Positions 34,316-46,269 of a DNA stretch of 64,000 nt are shown one piece after another. The DNA is from Azadirachta indica (Eukaryota; Streptophyta; Magnoliopsida; Sapindales; Meliaceae). The position numbers were made by a program, and so were the translations under genes. The stretch is taken from NCBI GenBank assembly GCA_022749755.1, contig CM040442.1:16218457-16282456 (forward strand), given 5' to 3'. How positions within the stretch are numbered: position 1 is the stretch's first letter; each line of letters starts with the position of its first letter. The notes beneath the pieces were generated by a model, which was given only the letters and a program-made list of their open reading frames with translations, searched no databases and had not been told where the DNA came from.

Positions 34316-36240
34316 TCCTTAGTATAGGGCTAGACAACTTCGTGTATGTTCAATTTTTTAGGAAATCAAAACAAAACTAAAATAGAATTCAGATTTAAGA
34401 AATCCAACCAACATAAAACCAAATTGAACTAGCTTGCTTTGGTTCAATTCAATTTTACAGTTTGATTCTAAGTTTGATTTCGGCATTAGGACTATGTTTC
34501 TTAATTTAGGAAAATTTTCATAAAAGCCTCTGAACATTTTTGAAATTATAGAAAGAGAATTTTTTTAAAATTTATAATAATTGTCTCTACTTTTCTATGC
34601 ATATATGTAATATTTCATAAAATTTTCATTTATTTATATTTTATATAATATTTTTATAAGCTTATATAAAATTATAAATTCAATCCTAATCGATATTTGA
34701 TTTGAGTTTAGTTAAAAACTAAATTATATGATCTGTTTGAAATCGAAATAAACCGAATTAACATGATAACAGAATCAAACTATTCGCTTCAGCCTTTTTT
34801 TTTTCTAGGCCTACCTTAATGTATTTTTATTCCTTATCTGTTGTAGGTACATAGGGTTTAAATCTCCTCATCTTTATATGTGCAATTTGACAAGAAATAT
34901 GAAAAATATTAAAAAAGTAAAATTAATTTTAAGCATTAAAAAAATAATTTTAAATCATATTTTGAAAAATTACCGTACAAAGTAGATTATGCAAAGTAAA
35001 ATAAAAAAAATTACTTTTCAAAATCTGATTTTAAAAGCTAGTTTGATTTGGTAAATATAATACCAAATATACATATTTAAAATTAAAAATCCAAAATTAA
35101 CCTTAAAGTAGTTATTAAATTTCAACTTTAATTAGAAAATCAAATTGTTAAAATCAAAATCATTTTTATTACTTTATAACCCTTTTATATTTTAAAAATG
35201 TGATTAAAAAATTTATATCTTTTGTTATAAATTATTTTAAGGTAGTATATTTACGTATGTATATGCATGTGTGTGTGTGTGTCTCTCTCTATCTCTCTCT
35301 CTCTCTCTATATATATATACATGTATATACACACACACATAAACACACAAACACACAAACACTACTTCCCTAAAATTAATTATCATTATGTACATTTTGA
35401 TAAGTAGTTTAACTACAATTTTTTTTTTAACAATAAAATTTACTAAATGTATAAAATTCCTTTTGAATTTCACAAAACTTTTTGAAAATAAAATTTATTA
35501 AACATGAAATTGATTCTCTTCAAATATATTTCATAGTGATCTCAAATTGGCACTTTCATTGCTTGTATTTCTAATAATTAAAGAGAAAATCAGAAGGCAG
35601 TTATTTTTCTAGCTAGTTTTGGTAGAAGGCAGTAAATTGGCATTTTTCTAGCTAGTTTTGGAATAATAGTGTTTGCATAATGTGGTATGATATTGTTTTG
35701 TGATTCACGAAATAATTAAATTTTTGTAAAACTTTTTGTCGTCAATTAATATTAATGTGCACAATACTTTGTTCTGATATTGTTTTCCCATCTTTATGTC
35801 TGGAATTTGGGAATGGGTTATGCATCATAAAACTATATATTATATACTTCCATTTTATTAATTTATTCCTAAGCATTTTATTTTCTTTTTATTTTAACCT
35901 AATATTAATTATTTTATTGAAACTATTCAACTATATTAATTTTCAATATAAATTGTTGGTGTGATTGAATTTAATTCACCAAACTGAAACCTAATCAACC
36001 ATTTGATTAATGAAGACAGCTCGTAGTAGTTCCAAAGTTGTTCATAATATATGTCGGTTTCAAGGTGGTTAGAAGCCTATACAGTTTGCTTAGAAAACAA
36101 CAAATAACATAATTACATTGTTGGATAATTTGTTTCTGTATCATTCATTTTCTCTCCTTTAAAACTATTTCTAGCTTTCTTGAATGTCCATTTTAGTTCT
36201 TGATTTATTATATATAAGTGTTTGATCGTGTTTGATACGA
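34316..36240. other. AT-rich intergenic DNA with a compound microsatellite
   Basis: A compound GT/CT/TA/CA microsatellite spans about 35270-35360. A short tandem copy of TTTTTCTAGCTAGTTTTGG occurs at about 35605 and 35643. No gene. From about 36000 the sequence becomes metalloproteinase 5' flank. Confidence 0.5.
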
Positions 36241-36286
36241 TCAAAGTTGGCTGAGAGGTTTCTTTAGTCTTCAATACCCTTTGATA

Positions 36287-37246
36287 TTGTTGACATCAAA
36301 AGCTTTTTCTCTCTTCCCATTAATCTTCCTTGTTATTCTCCTCCTTTCTCTTCTTTCTCATTATTTAGTTTTAGCACACTCAAATGACAAAAGAAGATCA
36401 AACCGATTTGAGTTGATCGAGCATTTGAAAGGATGTCATAAAGGTGACAAGGTTAAAAGCATCCATGACCTCAAAATATACTTGAAAATGTTTTGTTACT
36501 TAAACAATAATAATTATTCCAAGAATCAAACACATGTAGATGATGATGATTTTGATGAATTATTAGAATCTGCCATTAAAATTTACCAGCTCAATTATCA
36601 TCTACAATCCACCGGAGTTTTAGATGCTAAAACAATAAGAATGATGGAAAAACCTCGTTGTGGAGTTGCAGATATCATTAATGGTACAACTCGGATGCTT
36701 TCTGGCTAGAAAAGACAACAAAAACATCATGGATCTAGCCAATTCCATACAGTCGATCACTATGAATTTATCGAAGGTAATCCTAAATGGCCAACGTCTA
36801 AATTCAATCTCACTTATGGGTTTGCTCCAGGAACTCGAGTTGATTCCAAGAATCCTATTGCTCAAGCTTTCCAGACATGGGCTATGAATACTCCCTTCAA
36901 ATTCTCTGAAGTACCTGATTACAAAAGTGCCGATATTAAGATTGGTTTTCGTAGTGGTGAACATGAAGATGAGGATCCTTTTGATGGTCGCGGTGGAATC
37001 CTAGCTCACGCAGATCCACCAACAGAAGGAATATTACATTTTGATGCAGATGAGCCACGGGGTGTGGGCACAACTGAAGGTGTACTTGATTTGGAATCAG
37101 TTGCACTACATGAGATTGGTCATGTTATTGGTCTCGGGCATAGCTCTGTTAAGGATTCAATTATGCATGCTACACTTGATTTTGGAGTAAGGAAGAGTTT
37201 ACATGAAGATGATATTCTAGGCATTAAAGCTCTATATGATCTTTGA
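36287..37246 (+). pseudogene. Matrix metalloproteinase copy 1 (start lost, one nonsense codon)
   Basis: An intronless plant matrixin of 320 codons. It has a signal peptide (about 1-30), a propeptide with the cysteine switch PRCGVAD, and a catalytic domain with HEIGHVIGLGH zinc site followed by the Met-turn IMHA, ending ALYDL at the TGA. Two lesions stop it: the codon aligned with the start of a related copy (ATG at 53996) is TTG at 36287, and the codon after LSG is TAG at 36707-36709, where the paralogs have AAG. Everything else stays in one frame. If translated in full it would be a secreted zinc endopeptidase of the apoplast. It could be a recent pseudogene, or a polymorphic or assembly-affected allele. 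It heads the tandem array. Confidence 0.85.
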
Positions 37247-38508
37247 GTTGAATCACTTTTTATGTTCATTAATTGCAGATTTTCACATATACTTAAAGTG
37301 AAAATTGATTGCATTTGTAATCGATGAAGAGAAAATATATCGTTAGAAAATTTACTTTCTTATTTATTTTCATTTTTCGCAAAATAGAGTTTCTATATTA
37401 TTCAATGAATGTATTAAGATTTACAAAATATGTATTCTTCTTTTATAATTTTTGTCAGATTTTACCTTTTTTCTTTTCACCTTATTGATATACTTTCAGA
37501 GAACACTTGCATGAATTGTAACTATATTTTTACTGTTTCTAAAAAATCATCAACGAAATCATTTTAGTATGACATAATTATAAATCCCCGGAATCTACAC
37601 CTAAGAAACAGTTATTTAATTTGAGTACTTAACATGAAGAGATTTAACTCATTTCTTTATTTTTATTACATATATAAAAGCAGACGAAGAAAAGAAAAAT
37701 CTTGTCAAGAAGCACAAGTTGGTGATTTTACTACATATTTTGGTGAGAGTATTATGAGCAGATTTGGGTGCACCACAATTGTATGATCTAAACTCTTATT
37801 ATACTTTTGACATATTGTCAATAGCTGTAAATTGTAAATATAATATTAAAAAATAATAATAATCAAATTATATATGGAATAGGGGGTCTTCCTTTGAATT
37901 TCTTATGTGGAAAATAAAATTATTTAATATATTATTCAAATTCATAGGAGAGAACAGAGTTTCAGGAGCAGGGATGCAATATCTCCCACTTATGCTAATT
38001 TGCATATAAATAATATTTCATATAAAATTTTAACTTAAGGTGAAAAACTGATTGCATTTGTAATCGATGAACAGAAAATCATAAGAAAATTTACTTTCCT
38101 ACTTATTTTCATTTTTCGTAATATAGAAACTTATTCAATGAATGTATTAAGATTTACAAGATATTTAATCTTAGCTTCTTTTATAATTTACGCCATATTT
38201 TACCTTTTTCTTATCACCTTATTGACTATACTCGCAGAGAATAACTTCCATGAATTTCAAATGTAATATTAAAAAAAAAAATATTTAAAAATTAGAAAAT
38301 GACCTTTTGATTAAGTCATTTCTTTTCTTAATTTTTTGTGCACGTAGAATTTAATTTCTCGTCTCTTGGTGTGGAATTTGATATGAAAATTACATTGCCG
38401 GGCTAACAGTGGTCTTCCTTTGATTTTGATATATGTCCAATAACATTGCATAATATATTATTCCAATTCATAGGAGAAAGTGGAGTTCACAAATAGGGAT
38501 GAAATATC
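37247..38508 (+). repeat. Two tandem copies of metalloproteinase 3' flank
   Basis: The 3' flank of copy 1 (about 37300-37990, with GATTGCATTTGTAATCGATGA and a later CATAGGAGAGAACAGAG) occurs again at about 38038-38508 with the same word order. No coding sequence lies between, so this is a duplicated unit from which the gene was lost. The second copy ends at the copia fragment. Confidence 0.7.
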
Positions 38509-40035
38509 TGTTGGAAGATGGAGGGCTTATACTATAAGAGAAAATAAATTTACTAGAAATAATTATGAATAAGAAATGAGGGGGAAGTTTATAATCTAAT
38601 TGATTTTTAATTTTTGGTTTAACATATAATAGAAAAACTCACCCCTATTTATAGTATGACATTTCTTTAACTGATGGTTAGGATTATTCCAATACACATC
38701 TAATCCAATGGTTACAAATTTCTTTCTATAAGTATACATAATAATATCTAAATATTAACTACAAATATATAAATATTTATTATATTTATCTAGATTTTAT
38801 TACTAAATATTTAAATATTTATTCCATAAATATTTAGATATTTTCTTACAAATTTCTAAAAATTGGGCCACACTATTCTTAGGTTCAGATCTTATAAGCC
38901 CAATTTATTTTAGGTCAAATCAAGTCTTATTTCCAACATCCTTCTTAAACTTAATTTGGTGACTTCCAATAATCTTTGCAATGCACAAAATGTCTCATTC
39001 TTTAAAGGTTTGCTGAAAATATCAGCAATTTGGTCTTGTGTCTTCACATACTCTATTTGCATATCTTTCTTCTAACGCATTCCCTTATATAGTGGTAGTG
39101 AGTATCAATGTATTTACTTCGATTGTGAAACATTAGATTATTTGCCAATGCCATTGTTGATTTGTTATCAACATAAATCTTAGTTGGCATTTCTTGTGTC
39201 CCTCCTAATTCCTTTAAGAGATTTCTTAGCCAAATCGAATGGCAAACACATGATGTTGCGGCCGTGTACTCAGCTTCACAAGTTGAGAGAGTGACTATCG
39301 ATTACTTCTTTGATATCTAAGTGAAAGTAGTGTTACTCATGAAAAATACAAATTCAGTAGTACTTTTTTGATCATCCATATCTTCACTGCAATCACTATC
39401 GCTGAATCCAACAAGCTTATAGTCATTAGAAAATGAATAGAATAGACCAAAATCAATTGTACCTTTCAGATAGTGAAGGATTTTGTTTGCAACTTTGAAA
39501 TGGGTAGTTATTGGCATCTCCATGTAGCGACTAACTAGCTCAACAATATAGAGGATATCAAGCCTTGTGCAAGTTAGGTAACGTAGACTTTTAACCGAAC
39601 TCTAGAAAAGGGTTAAATCTACCCTTTCTCCTTTGTCATGCTTTGACAGCTTTACTCTATATTCAAATAGTGTACTTATTGGCTTGCAGTCATCGATCTT
39701 GAATCTCTTAAGGATCTCTTTTGTGTAACTTTCTTGTGAGATGAAAATTTTATCTACCTTTTGTTTGACTTCAATGGCAAAGAAGTAAGCCATCAATCCA
39801 ATGTCAGACATCTCGAACTTCTTAGTCATTACTTTCTTAAACTCTTTAAACATACTTGGATTGCTTCCAATAAAGATCAAATCATCCACGTACGAGCACA
39901 CGATTAAAACATTTCCACCTTTAATCTTGATATAGAGTGCATGTTTGTAAGGGCACTTGGTGAAACCCTTCATTGTCTAGAATTATTTCTAACAAATTTA
40001 TTTCTCTTATATTATAAGCCTTCCACCTTCCAACA
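38509..40035 (-). mobile_element. Rearranged Ty1-copia fragment with inverted LTR ends
   Basis: A complete LTR (38509-38938, TGTTGGAAGA...TTCCAACA on the plus strand) is followed by the 3' part of the polyprotein on the minus strand (RNase H about 39250-39000, RT about 39973-39310 with intact YVDD). It is the same family as 18936-23892. At 39973 the RT reading stops, and 39979-40035 is a 57-bp piece of the same LTR end in the opposite orientation. Both outer ends are thus LTR tips facing outward. The flanks are not a matching target duplication and come from different parts of the metalloproteinase repeat unit. Confidence 0.8.
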
Positions 40036-40044
40036 CTCTCAAAC

Positions 40045-40300
40045 TAAAAAGTTTGCGATTCTATCCATTTAAAATAATAAATGAGTTGACCGCATAAGCA
40101 ATCGATCAATGAAGAGGAAATCAAGAGTCAGTTATTGATTTTCTTTTAATCTCTTGTGTAATAGAATTTTCTAATTCATTGTGTGAATAATCTGTAATTC
40201 ACAAAGTAATTACCAGAAATATTTTGTTATCAATGAATACTATATGAGAAGATATAAAGTTATTAAAAATAAGTTTTATTTTCAGGATAAAATTCTTGCA
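40045..40300 (+). repeat. Orphan 3' flank of a lost metalloproteinase gene
   Basis: Matches the sequence just after the stop codons of copies 2 and 3 (45755-45980, 58430-58620), including GAAGAGGAAATCAAGAGTCA at about 40112. The gene that should precede it is missing; the copia fragment sits in its place. Confidence 0.8.
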
Positions 40301-40579
40301 TATACATTATGTGTGTTTCCCTCAAAACATTATATTATTAGAATTTCTATCTAAATTTCGTCTATAGAATCATTCGATAAAATACAATACAAATATTGTG
40401 ATAATCAAACAATCTTGCCTTAATTTTATAATAATAATAATGTAATAGACATGTACTAAAAGTCTAGATATGATAGATGTGGGATATTCCAAATATCTAC
40501 AAATATTCTACACAATATCTACCTTCAGATAAGGGGTATTTGCGCAATATAATCAGTGAAAAATTCCCACACGAAAGAA

Positions 40580-41035
40580 CTTGAGCATATTCGTGCATTC
40601 CTTGTTATTGTCTTCCCTTCTCTTCTTTCTGATTAATTAGTTTAGCATACTCAAATGGCAAAAGAAAAAAAAAAGATCACATCCATTTGAGTAGGTTTAT
40701 TGAGCATTGGAAAGGACCTCATTAAGGTAACAAAGGTAAAGGTATCTATGCGCTTAAAATATACATGGAAATGTTTGGTTACTTGAACTATAACAATATT
40801 CCAATAATCAAATAGATGCAGATGACAATGATTTTGATGAGTTATTGGAATCTGCTATTAGAACTTACCAACTCAATTATCATCAATAATCCACCAAGGT
40901 TTTAGATGCTAAAACAATAAGAATAATGAAAAAGCCTAATTGTGAAGCTGCAAATATTGTCAATGGTACAACTCCAATGCTTTCCGGCAAGAAAGACAAC
41001 AACATCATCGTGAAATATCGAGCTGCTTCCATAAT
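40580..41035 (+). pseudogene. Truncated metalloproteinase fragment A (propeptide only)
   Basis: Covers the signal peptide to just past the cysteine-switch region. Words such as TGATTTTGATGA, CTTACCAACTCAATTATCATC and the glycosylation-like NGTT codons align with copies 1-3. The switch Cys region reads KPNCEAANI-like, so the PRCG motif is damaged. Stops and frameshifts are frequent. It ends at about 41009 after the KKDN stretch, with the catalytic domain missing. The same end point occurs in fragment B. Confidence 0.8.
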
Positions 41036-44000
41036 TTAATCCTTATAATTTTGTTATGTTAGTCAATGTAATTAATTTTTGTACATGGAATTAGTGTATT
41101 TTGTATAAATTAATAAAAACATGTGTGTTTATATAAAATAACTACAATACTTATAAGATAAAAATTATAAAAGAAAATAATAACAAACTCAAGGACATAT
41201 ATATGAAAAATAAATTATTAAGTTTTAAGGATAAAATTTGTATTTTACCTTCTTTCTTGTCATCTTATTGTATTACCCCCTTAGATTTTTTAATTTAAAA
41301 TTTAAATTTATATAATTAATTTGGTAAATTTCATAAATTTTGTTGATAAAATGCTATAATTATGCAAATAAAAAGAATGCGTAAATAAAAATTATTTCCT
41401 TATAGAGAGTTGTCTTTTCAAAATATAAATTTAAAATTATTTGAAACTATGTATAAAGATAAAGCTAATTTTTAAAATTATATTTTGAAAAGTAATTCAT
41501 TTCTTATCTTTCAAAATTATTGTATGAAAAAAAATTTGTTAGAAACAATTTTAAAAAATATTTACCGAACACCTAAAATAGATTTTAACTATTCAAAATC
41601 GCTTTTAACTACACTAACTATTAATACTCTCAAGCATACTCTTAATTCTTCAAAATTTAAAACTAAAGATCAATTTTTTAAACTTAATATTTAAATACAT
41701 AATATATTTTTACCAAAAAATTGTAGGTAAAACAGGCCAACTTCAAATTGAAGATATATTTCTATCATATTTTTTCACCATAAAAAGAATCTCTGTCTCT
41801 TTCACATGGCATGGAGAAATTTACAATTCCAAACTATAAATCGATTAATGTGATACAATCTTTTCAATTCCTTGTCACTTTGGTAAGATTCTTTCCTTTC
41901 ACATTTGTAATCAAACTGTATTTACAAGTTAGAAATTGACACTTCGATCATTTTCTTTTTATGTGGGCGCTTTGGTCAAGGAAATTAAAAAAATATTCTG
42001 TATGTGTGGAATTGGGTCAATTCCTACAGACAAAAAGTTTTATATGATAAAGAAATATGAAAGTAACAAAGTTTTCTAGGTAGAATTAAAGTCCATCTCC
42101 TCATCTATAAATTACTTTAAATAATTAATAATAATAATAGTAATAATTTTATATAATTATCTAAACAAGAAATTTAAATTTAAACAATTATAGCAAAAAC
42201 ATTTATAGAAAAAATTGAATGACTAGCAATACAGATTGAAGAAAAATTAGGATCTTTGAATCTTTCAATATAGATTGAAGAAAAATTAAAGTAATTAGAT
42301 AGTCAGGGTCATTATGGAGCTGATAATTAATTAAATATTCCGAAGTATTATTCCTTTGAACGAGTCAAATATATGCTTTATCCTTATTTAATTAATTAGA
42401 ACCAATAATTAAAACAGTTTTCAACAATTCCAAAAAGTCTCTCTTCTAAGCATTTGCCCGAGCAAAATTTACAGATTAAGAATTCCAAAATCCAGAATAT
42501 GCTTATGCTTTTATTCTAGTGTGCTTATCTTTTATTCTAGTGTGATCATTTTTTGATACATAGTGTTATTTTATATATATTTTGCATTTAGTATAACTAC
42601 TAATTTAATTCAAAAATTTTAAGTAAAAAATATACATTTTGAAAAGTAATTAAGTTCTTAATTAACGTAACATAATATTTTTGAAATTTCATTGAGATAA
42701 TAAGTATTTCAACCAAACCTGAGGGAGATCCAAGGCAATGTCCCTAAAATAAGCAATAAAAATGTTATAAGTTTTCTTGCGTGACATGATCACGTAATTG
42801 AATTTTTTATTTTCTTGAAAATATGAAAGTCACAAGGTTTTTTTGTTAATTTGTCGGAGGAATTAGGGTCGATTGTTTATGATAACAAATTTATAGGTGG
42901 TTACCTTTATATAAAATGGCCTATTAGTTCCTTTGGTTAAGTCTCTTATTAATTTTCTATATTAATTTAAGGGTTAATAATACGTGAGTTCTTAAACTTC
43001 ACTTATTAATTTGATTAGTTTTAATAATTTTAAAATTACCTATAAAAGTTCTAATTTATTAGTAAATAATCATTACACCTTTATTTAATAGTAATTAAGA
43101 TATTACTAGATGCTCCTAATATATAGTGAAACAATAAATACTTTTAAAATTTTATAAATAACATATACTCCCTCTAATATAGAAAAATGACAAATATCTC
43201 TTAAAGTTATTGTGCAACCATATAAAAATATTATCTTGACATTATAAATTTAAAAGTATATAAATTGAATAATTTAACTATATTACTATTAGATAATAAT
43301 CAATATAATCTTATAATTTACTTTTCTTAATTATTTTGTATTTAATATTTTGGTAATTAATCATTGATAATTTAGGTATTTTAATTTTGTCTCATTCTCC
43401 AAGCTAGTACTAATTATCTCAATTATATGCCACTAAGAGCTGGACTGGTGGACCCCAAGTCCCAGAAATATTTTCGCCTCGAAAAATAATAATAAATAAA
43501 AGTAACAAAGAAAAGAAATCCTGCTCATACAAACCGGAGTCTTCTGTTTCTTCGCACGAAAATTGTTCTGTATTTCTTCCAGGATTCTAATATTTCGTTT
43601 GTGGAATATCTTAGCAATAAACAGAACATTTGAAAGTACAGTGCCTCAGCGAAGATGAAAAAATTTTATGCAATTTTCCGGCCAACTAATCCAAATAGTG
43701 GTGGTAATTAATTGAGGTTGGCCTCTCTCTCTTTCTAGACTCCTCCTTCATATCTCTCTTTTGTAATCTAAACCCACCGTTTTTTCATCTTCTTATTAGA
43801 GATGAAAATGAAGATATTCTCCATCTCCGTATTGGGTTGAGTTTCCTCTTATTTGAAGATGGTTTAAATTTTTTTTTCAATAATAATTAAGTCTAATTAG
43901 GTAAGAATATTTTAGTCTTTTTTTAAATAGGGTTTAGTATTTAATTTTTTGTTACAATATATACATGTGTATTAAGAAGAGAAATGAGCACTATTCATCA

Positions 44001-44529
44001 TTTTTTAAATAGACAGGTATTGTTTACAAGAGAGAGGTAAAATAGTAAACTCGAGACAGTTTTCATCAAGTGGCTGATTGGAGGTCGATTTATAGTCCAA
44101 TTGAGCTAAAATTTTATCAACAACTTTCTAACTCAGAGGACTAAATTTTACATCATATTATCTCAAATTTATTTCATTTGGGATGGATCTTCACGAGACT
44201 CGGCCCCTGACAGACTTTGCAATCCCTATTCACAAGTTTTTTTCTATTGCTTTTATGAGCTGAATTTGGTTAAATTGTTTACGATAATAAATATGTCGGT
44301 GGTTACATATATAAATTGAACTATTTTCTTTGATTAAATCTTATTAATTTTCTATATTAATAAAATTTGTGGTAAAGTCTCCATATCCATGCGCGTGGAA
44401 TTTGAGGTCAATAGTGGTGGAAACTCATTACGTGCACACAATAATTTTATATGATAATGAAGTATGAAAGTCCTATTAATTTCCTTTAATTTTTAAATTA
44501 GTCTTTCCTTCCATTTTATTGCTTACAAA
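41036..44529. other. Intergenic part of the metalloproteinase repeat unit
   Basis: No gene. Parts recur in order in the next unit: 41200-41700 with 46850-47340 and 52360-52760, 42230-42420 with 55340-55500, and 43430-43640 with 56390-56600. It includes TTACTTTAA at 42112-42120, the empty site for the MITE found at 54428. The A/T-rich ORF at 41485-41694 is a chance reading. Confidence 0.6.
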
Positions 44530-44773
44530 ATGGCCGTCTTAATTGGGTCCTTTAAGTCTTTGTTTTCTACCAATATTAGTTCTTCGGTCTCAGGACCGTG
44601 TCTCGAACGGCAAATTCAACTAAGCAACCGAGTCATTCTATTCTATTCACTTCCAAATTCCAATATTCTTTTCTCATCAAAAGAAATCTATAAATGCAGA
44701 TATAAGATTATGGCTTCTACACAAGCAATTAACACAGTAAGAGCTTGCTTTAGTTCGTCAATATTAGCTAACA
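44530..44773 (+). promoter_or_regulatory. Promoter/5' leader of metalloproteinase copy 2 with upstream ORF
   Basis: A TATA-like word TCTATAAATGC (about 44687-44697) lies about 85 bp before the start codon. A 24-codon upstream ORF (44710-44784) overlaps the main ATG in another frame. In copy 3 the same upstream ORF ends earlier (TAG at about 57424). If transcription starts 25-30 bp after the TATA box, the upstream ATG would be outside the mRNA, so its effect is uncertain. Confidence 0.4.
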
Positions 44774-45724
44774 ATGGCTTCTAAAGCTCTTCCTGGCTTC
44801 TCATTTCTCTTTCTGATTATTTTCCTCCTTTTTCTTCTCTCTCATTTCTCAGTTTTAGCACACTCCAATGGCAAAAACCAATCAACCCCATTTGGCTTCA
44901 TGGAGCATTTGAAAGGATGTCATAAAGGTGATAAGGTTAAGGGTATCAATCAGCTCAAAAAATACTTGGAAATGTTTGGTTACTTGAACTATAACAATTC
45001 CAAGAATCAAACACATGCCGATGACGATGATTTTGATGAGCTTTTAGAATCTGCGATCAAAACTTACCAGCTCAATTATCATCTAAAATCTACCGGAGTT
45101 TTGGATGCTAAAACTATAGGAATGATGACAAGGCCAAGATGTGGAGTTGCAGATATTGTCAATGGCACAACTCGAATGCGTTCTGGCAAGAAAAAGCAAC
45201 AAAATCATGGAGTTAACTATTTTCATACAGTTGCTCACTATGAGTTTTTTCCAGGAAGCCCAAAATGGCCAGCATCCAAATACCAACTCAGTTACGGATT
45301 TCTTCCAGGAACTCGAGATGATGCCAAGACTCCAGTTGCGCGAGCTTTTCAAACATGGGCAGCAAACACTCACTTCAAATTCTCCCAAACACAAAACTAC
45401 GGAAATGCTGATATCAAGGTTAGCTTCCATAGTGGTGATCATAGAGACGGGTTTCCATTTGATGGCCGTGGGGGAGTCCTAGCTCATGCGTTTGCACCAA
45501 CAGATGGGAGATTTCATTACGATGCAGACGAGCCATGGGCTGTAGGCGCAACTCCAGGTGCATTTGATTTGGAGACAGTTGCATTGCATGAAATTGGGCA
45601 TCTTCTTGGCCTCGGCCATAGCTCAGTTCAGGGTGCAATTATGTATTCTGGAATTGCTCCTGGACTGACAAAGGGTTTGCATGGAGATGATATTCAAGGA
45701 ATTAGGGCTCTGTATGGTATGTGA
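44774..45724 (+). CDS. Matrix metalloproteinase copy 2 (intact secreted matrixin)
   Basis: 316 residues, no intron, as usual for plant matrixins. Residues 1-29 are a hydrophobic signal peptide. The propeptide follows, with a peptidoglycan-binding-like helix bundle and the cysteine switch PRCGVAD (121-127; most plant members have PRCGVPD, so Ala replaces Pro). The catalytic domain has the structural-metal loop (FDGRGGVLAHAF) and the zinc site HEIGHLLGLGH (272-282) with catalytic Glu273 and Met-turn IMYS (Met290). It ends soon after (RALYGM), without the C-terminal GPI-signal extension seen in many relatives, so a soluble apoplastic enzyme is likely. Family members cleave extracellular proteins in growth and defence. 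It is the only uninterrupted copy in the array. Confidence 0.93.
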   Translation: MASKALPGFSFLFLIIFLLFLLSHFSVLAHSNGKNQSTPFGFMEHLKGCHKGDKVKGINQLKKYLEMFGYLNYNNSKNQTHADDDDFDELLESAIKTYQLNYHLKSTGVLDAKTIGMMTRPRCGVADIVNGTTRMRSGKKKQQNHGVNYFHTVAHYEFFPGSPKWPASKYQLSYGFLPGTRDDAKTPVARAFQTWAANTHFKFSQTQNYGNADIKVSFHSGDHRDGFPFDGRGGVLAHAFAPTDGRFHYDADEPWAVGATPGAFDLETVALHEIGHLLGLGHSSVQGAIMYSGIAPGLTKGLHGDDIQGIRALYGM

Positions 45725-46269
45725 GCTGGAAGATTACTGTCAAGTTAAAATTGGCCATTCCATCTACTTAAAATAATAAATGAATTGATAGCATATGCGA
45801 TCAACGAAGAGGAAATCAAGAGTCAGTTATTGGTTTACTTTTGATCTCGTGTAATAGAGTTTTCTAATTTATTGTATGAATTTACTGTGATTCACAAAGC
45901 AATTACCGGAAATATTTTGTTATCAATAATACTGTTATGGGAAGATATAAAGTTATTGAAAATATTGTTTATTTTCGGGGTAGAATTCTCGCATAATATT
46001 ACGTGTGATTCCCTCAAAACATGATATTATTAGAATTTCTATCTAAATTCCGTCTACAGAATCATTTGGTAGAATACCATGCAAATATTGTGATAATCTA
46101 ACAGTTTTTCCATAATTTCATAATAATAATAATCTAATAGATATCTATTGAGAATCTAAATATGAGAGATGTGGAATAGTTCAATTATTTACAAACATTA
46201 TAATATCTACCTTCAGAGGAGGGGTACTTACCCATTTATAATCAGTAAAAAATACATGAGAGGACTCAA

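Noticed and set aside
35237..35473. 78-codon ORF on the minus strand at 35.2-35.5 kb
   Set aside because: It translates a GT/CT/TA/CA microsatellite.
36281..36286. Metalloproteinase copy 1 starting at TTG 36281
   Set aside because: A plant gene would need ATG. Alignment with 53996 places the lost start at 36287, so the copy is scored as a pseudogene.
43790..44215. Possible second hAT MITE (TTAGAGATGAAAATG at 43795)
   Set aside because: No matching inverted end or 8-bp duplication was found downstream.
45083..45638. Minus-strand ORFs opposite the metalloproteinase genes (also at 36620-36964, 57756-58310)
   Set aside because: Shadows of the conserved coding strand, repeated because the genes are paralogs; no domain.
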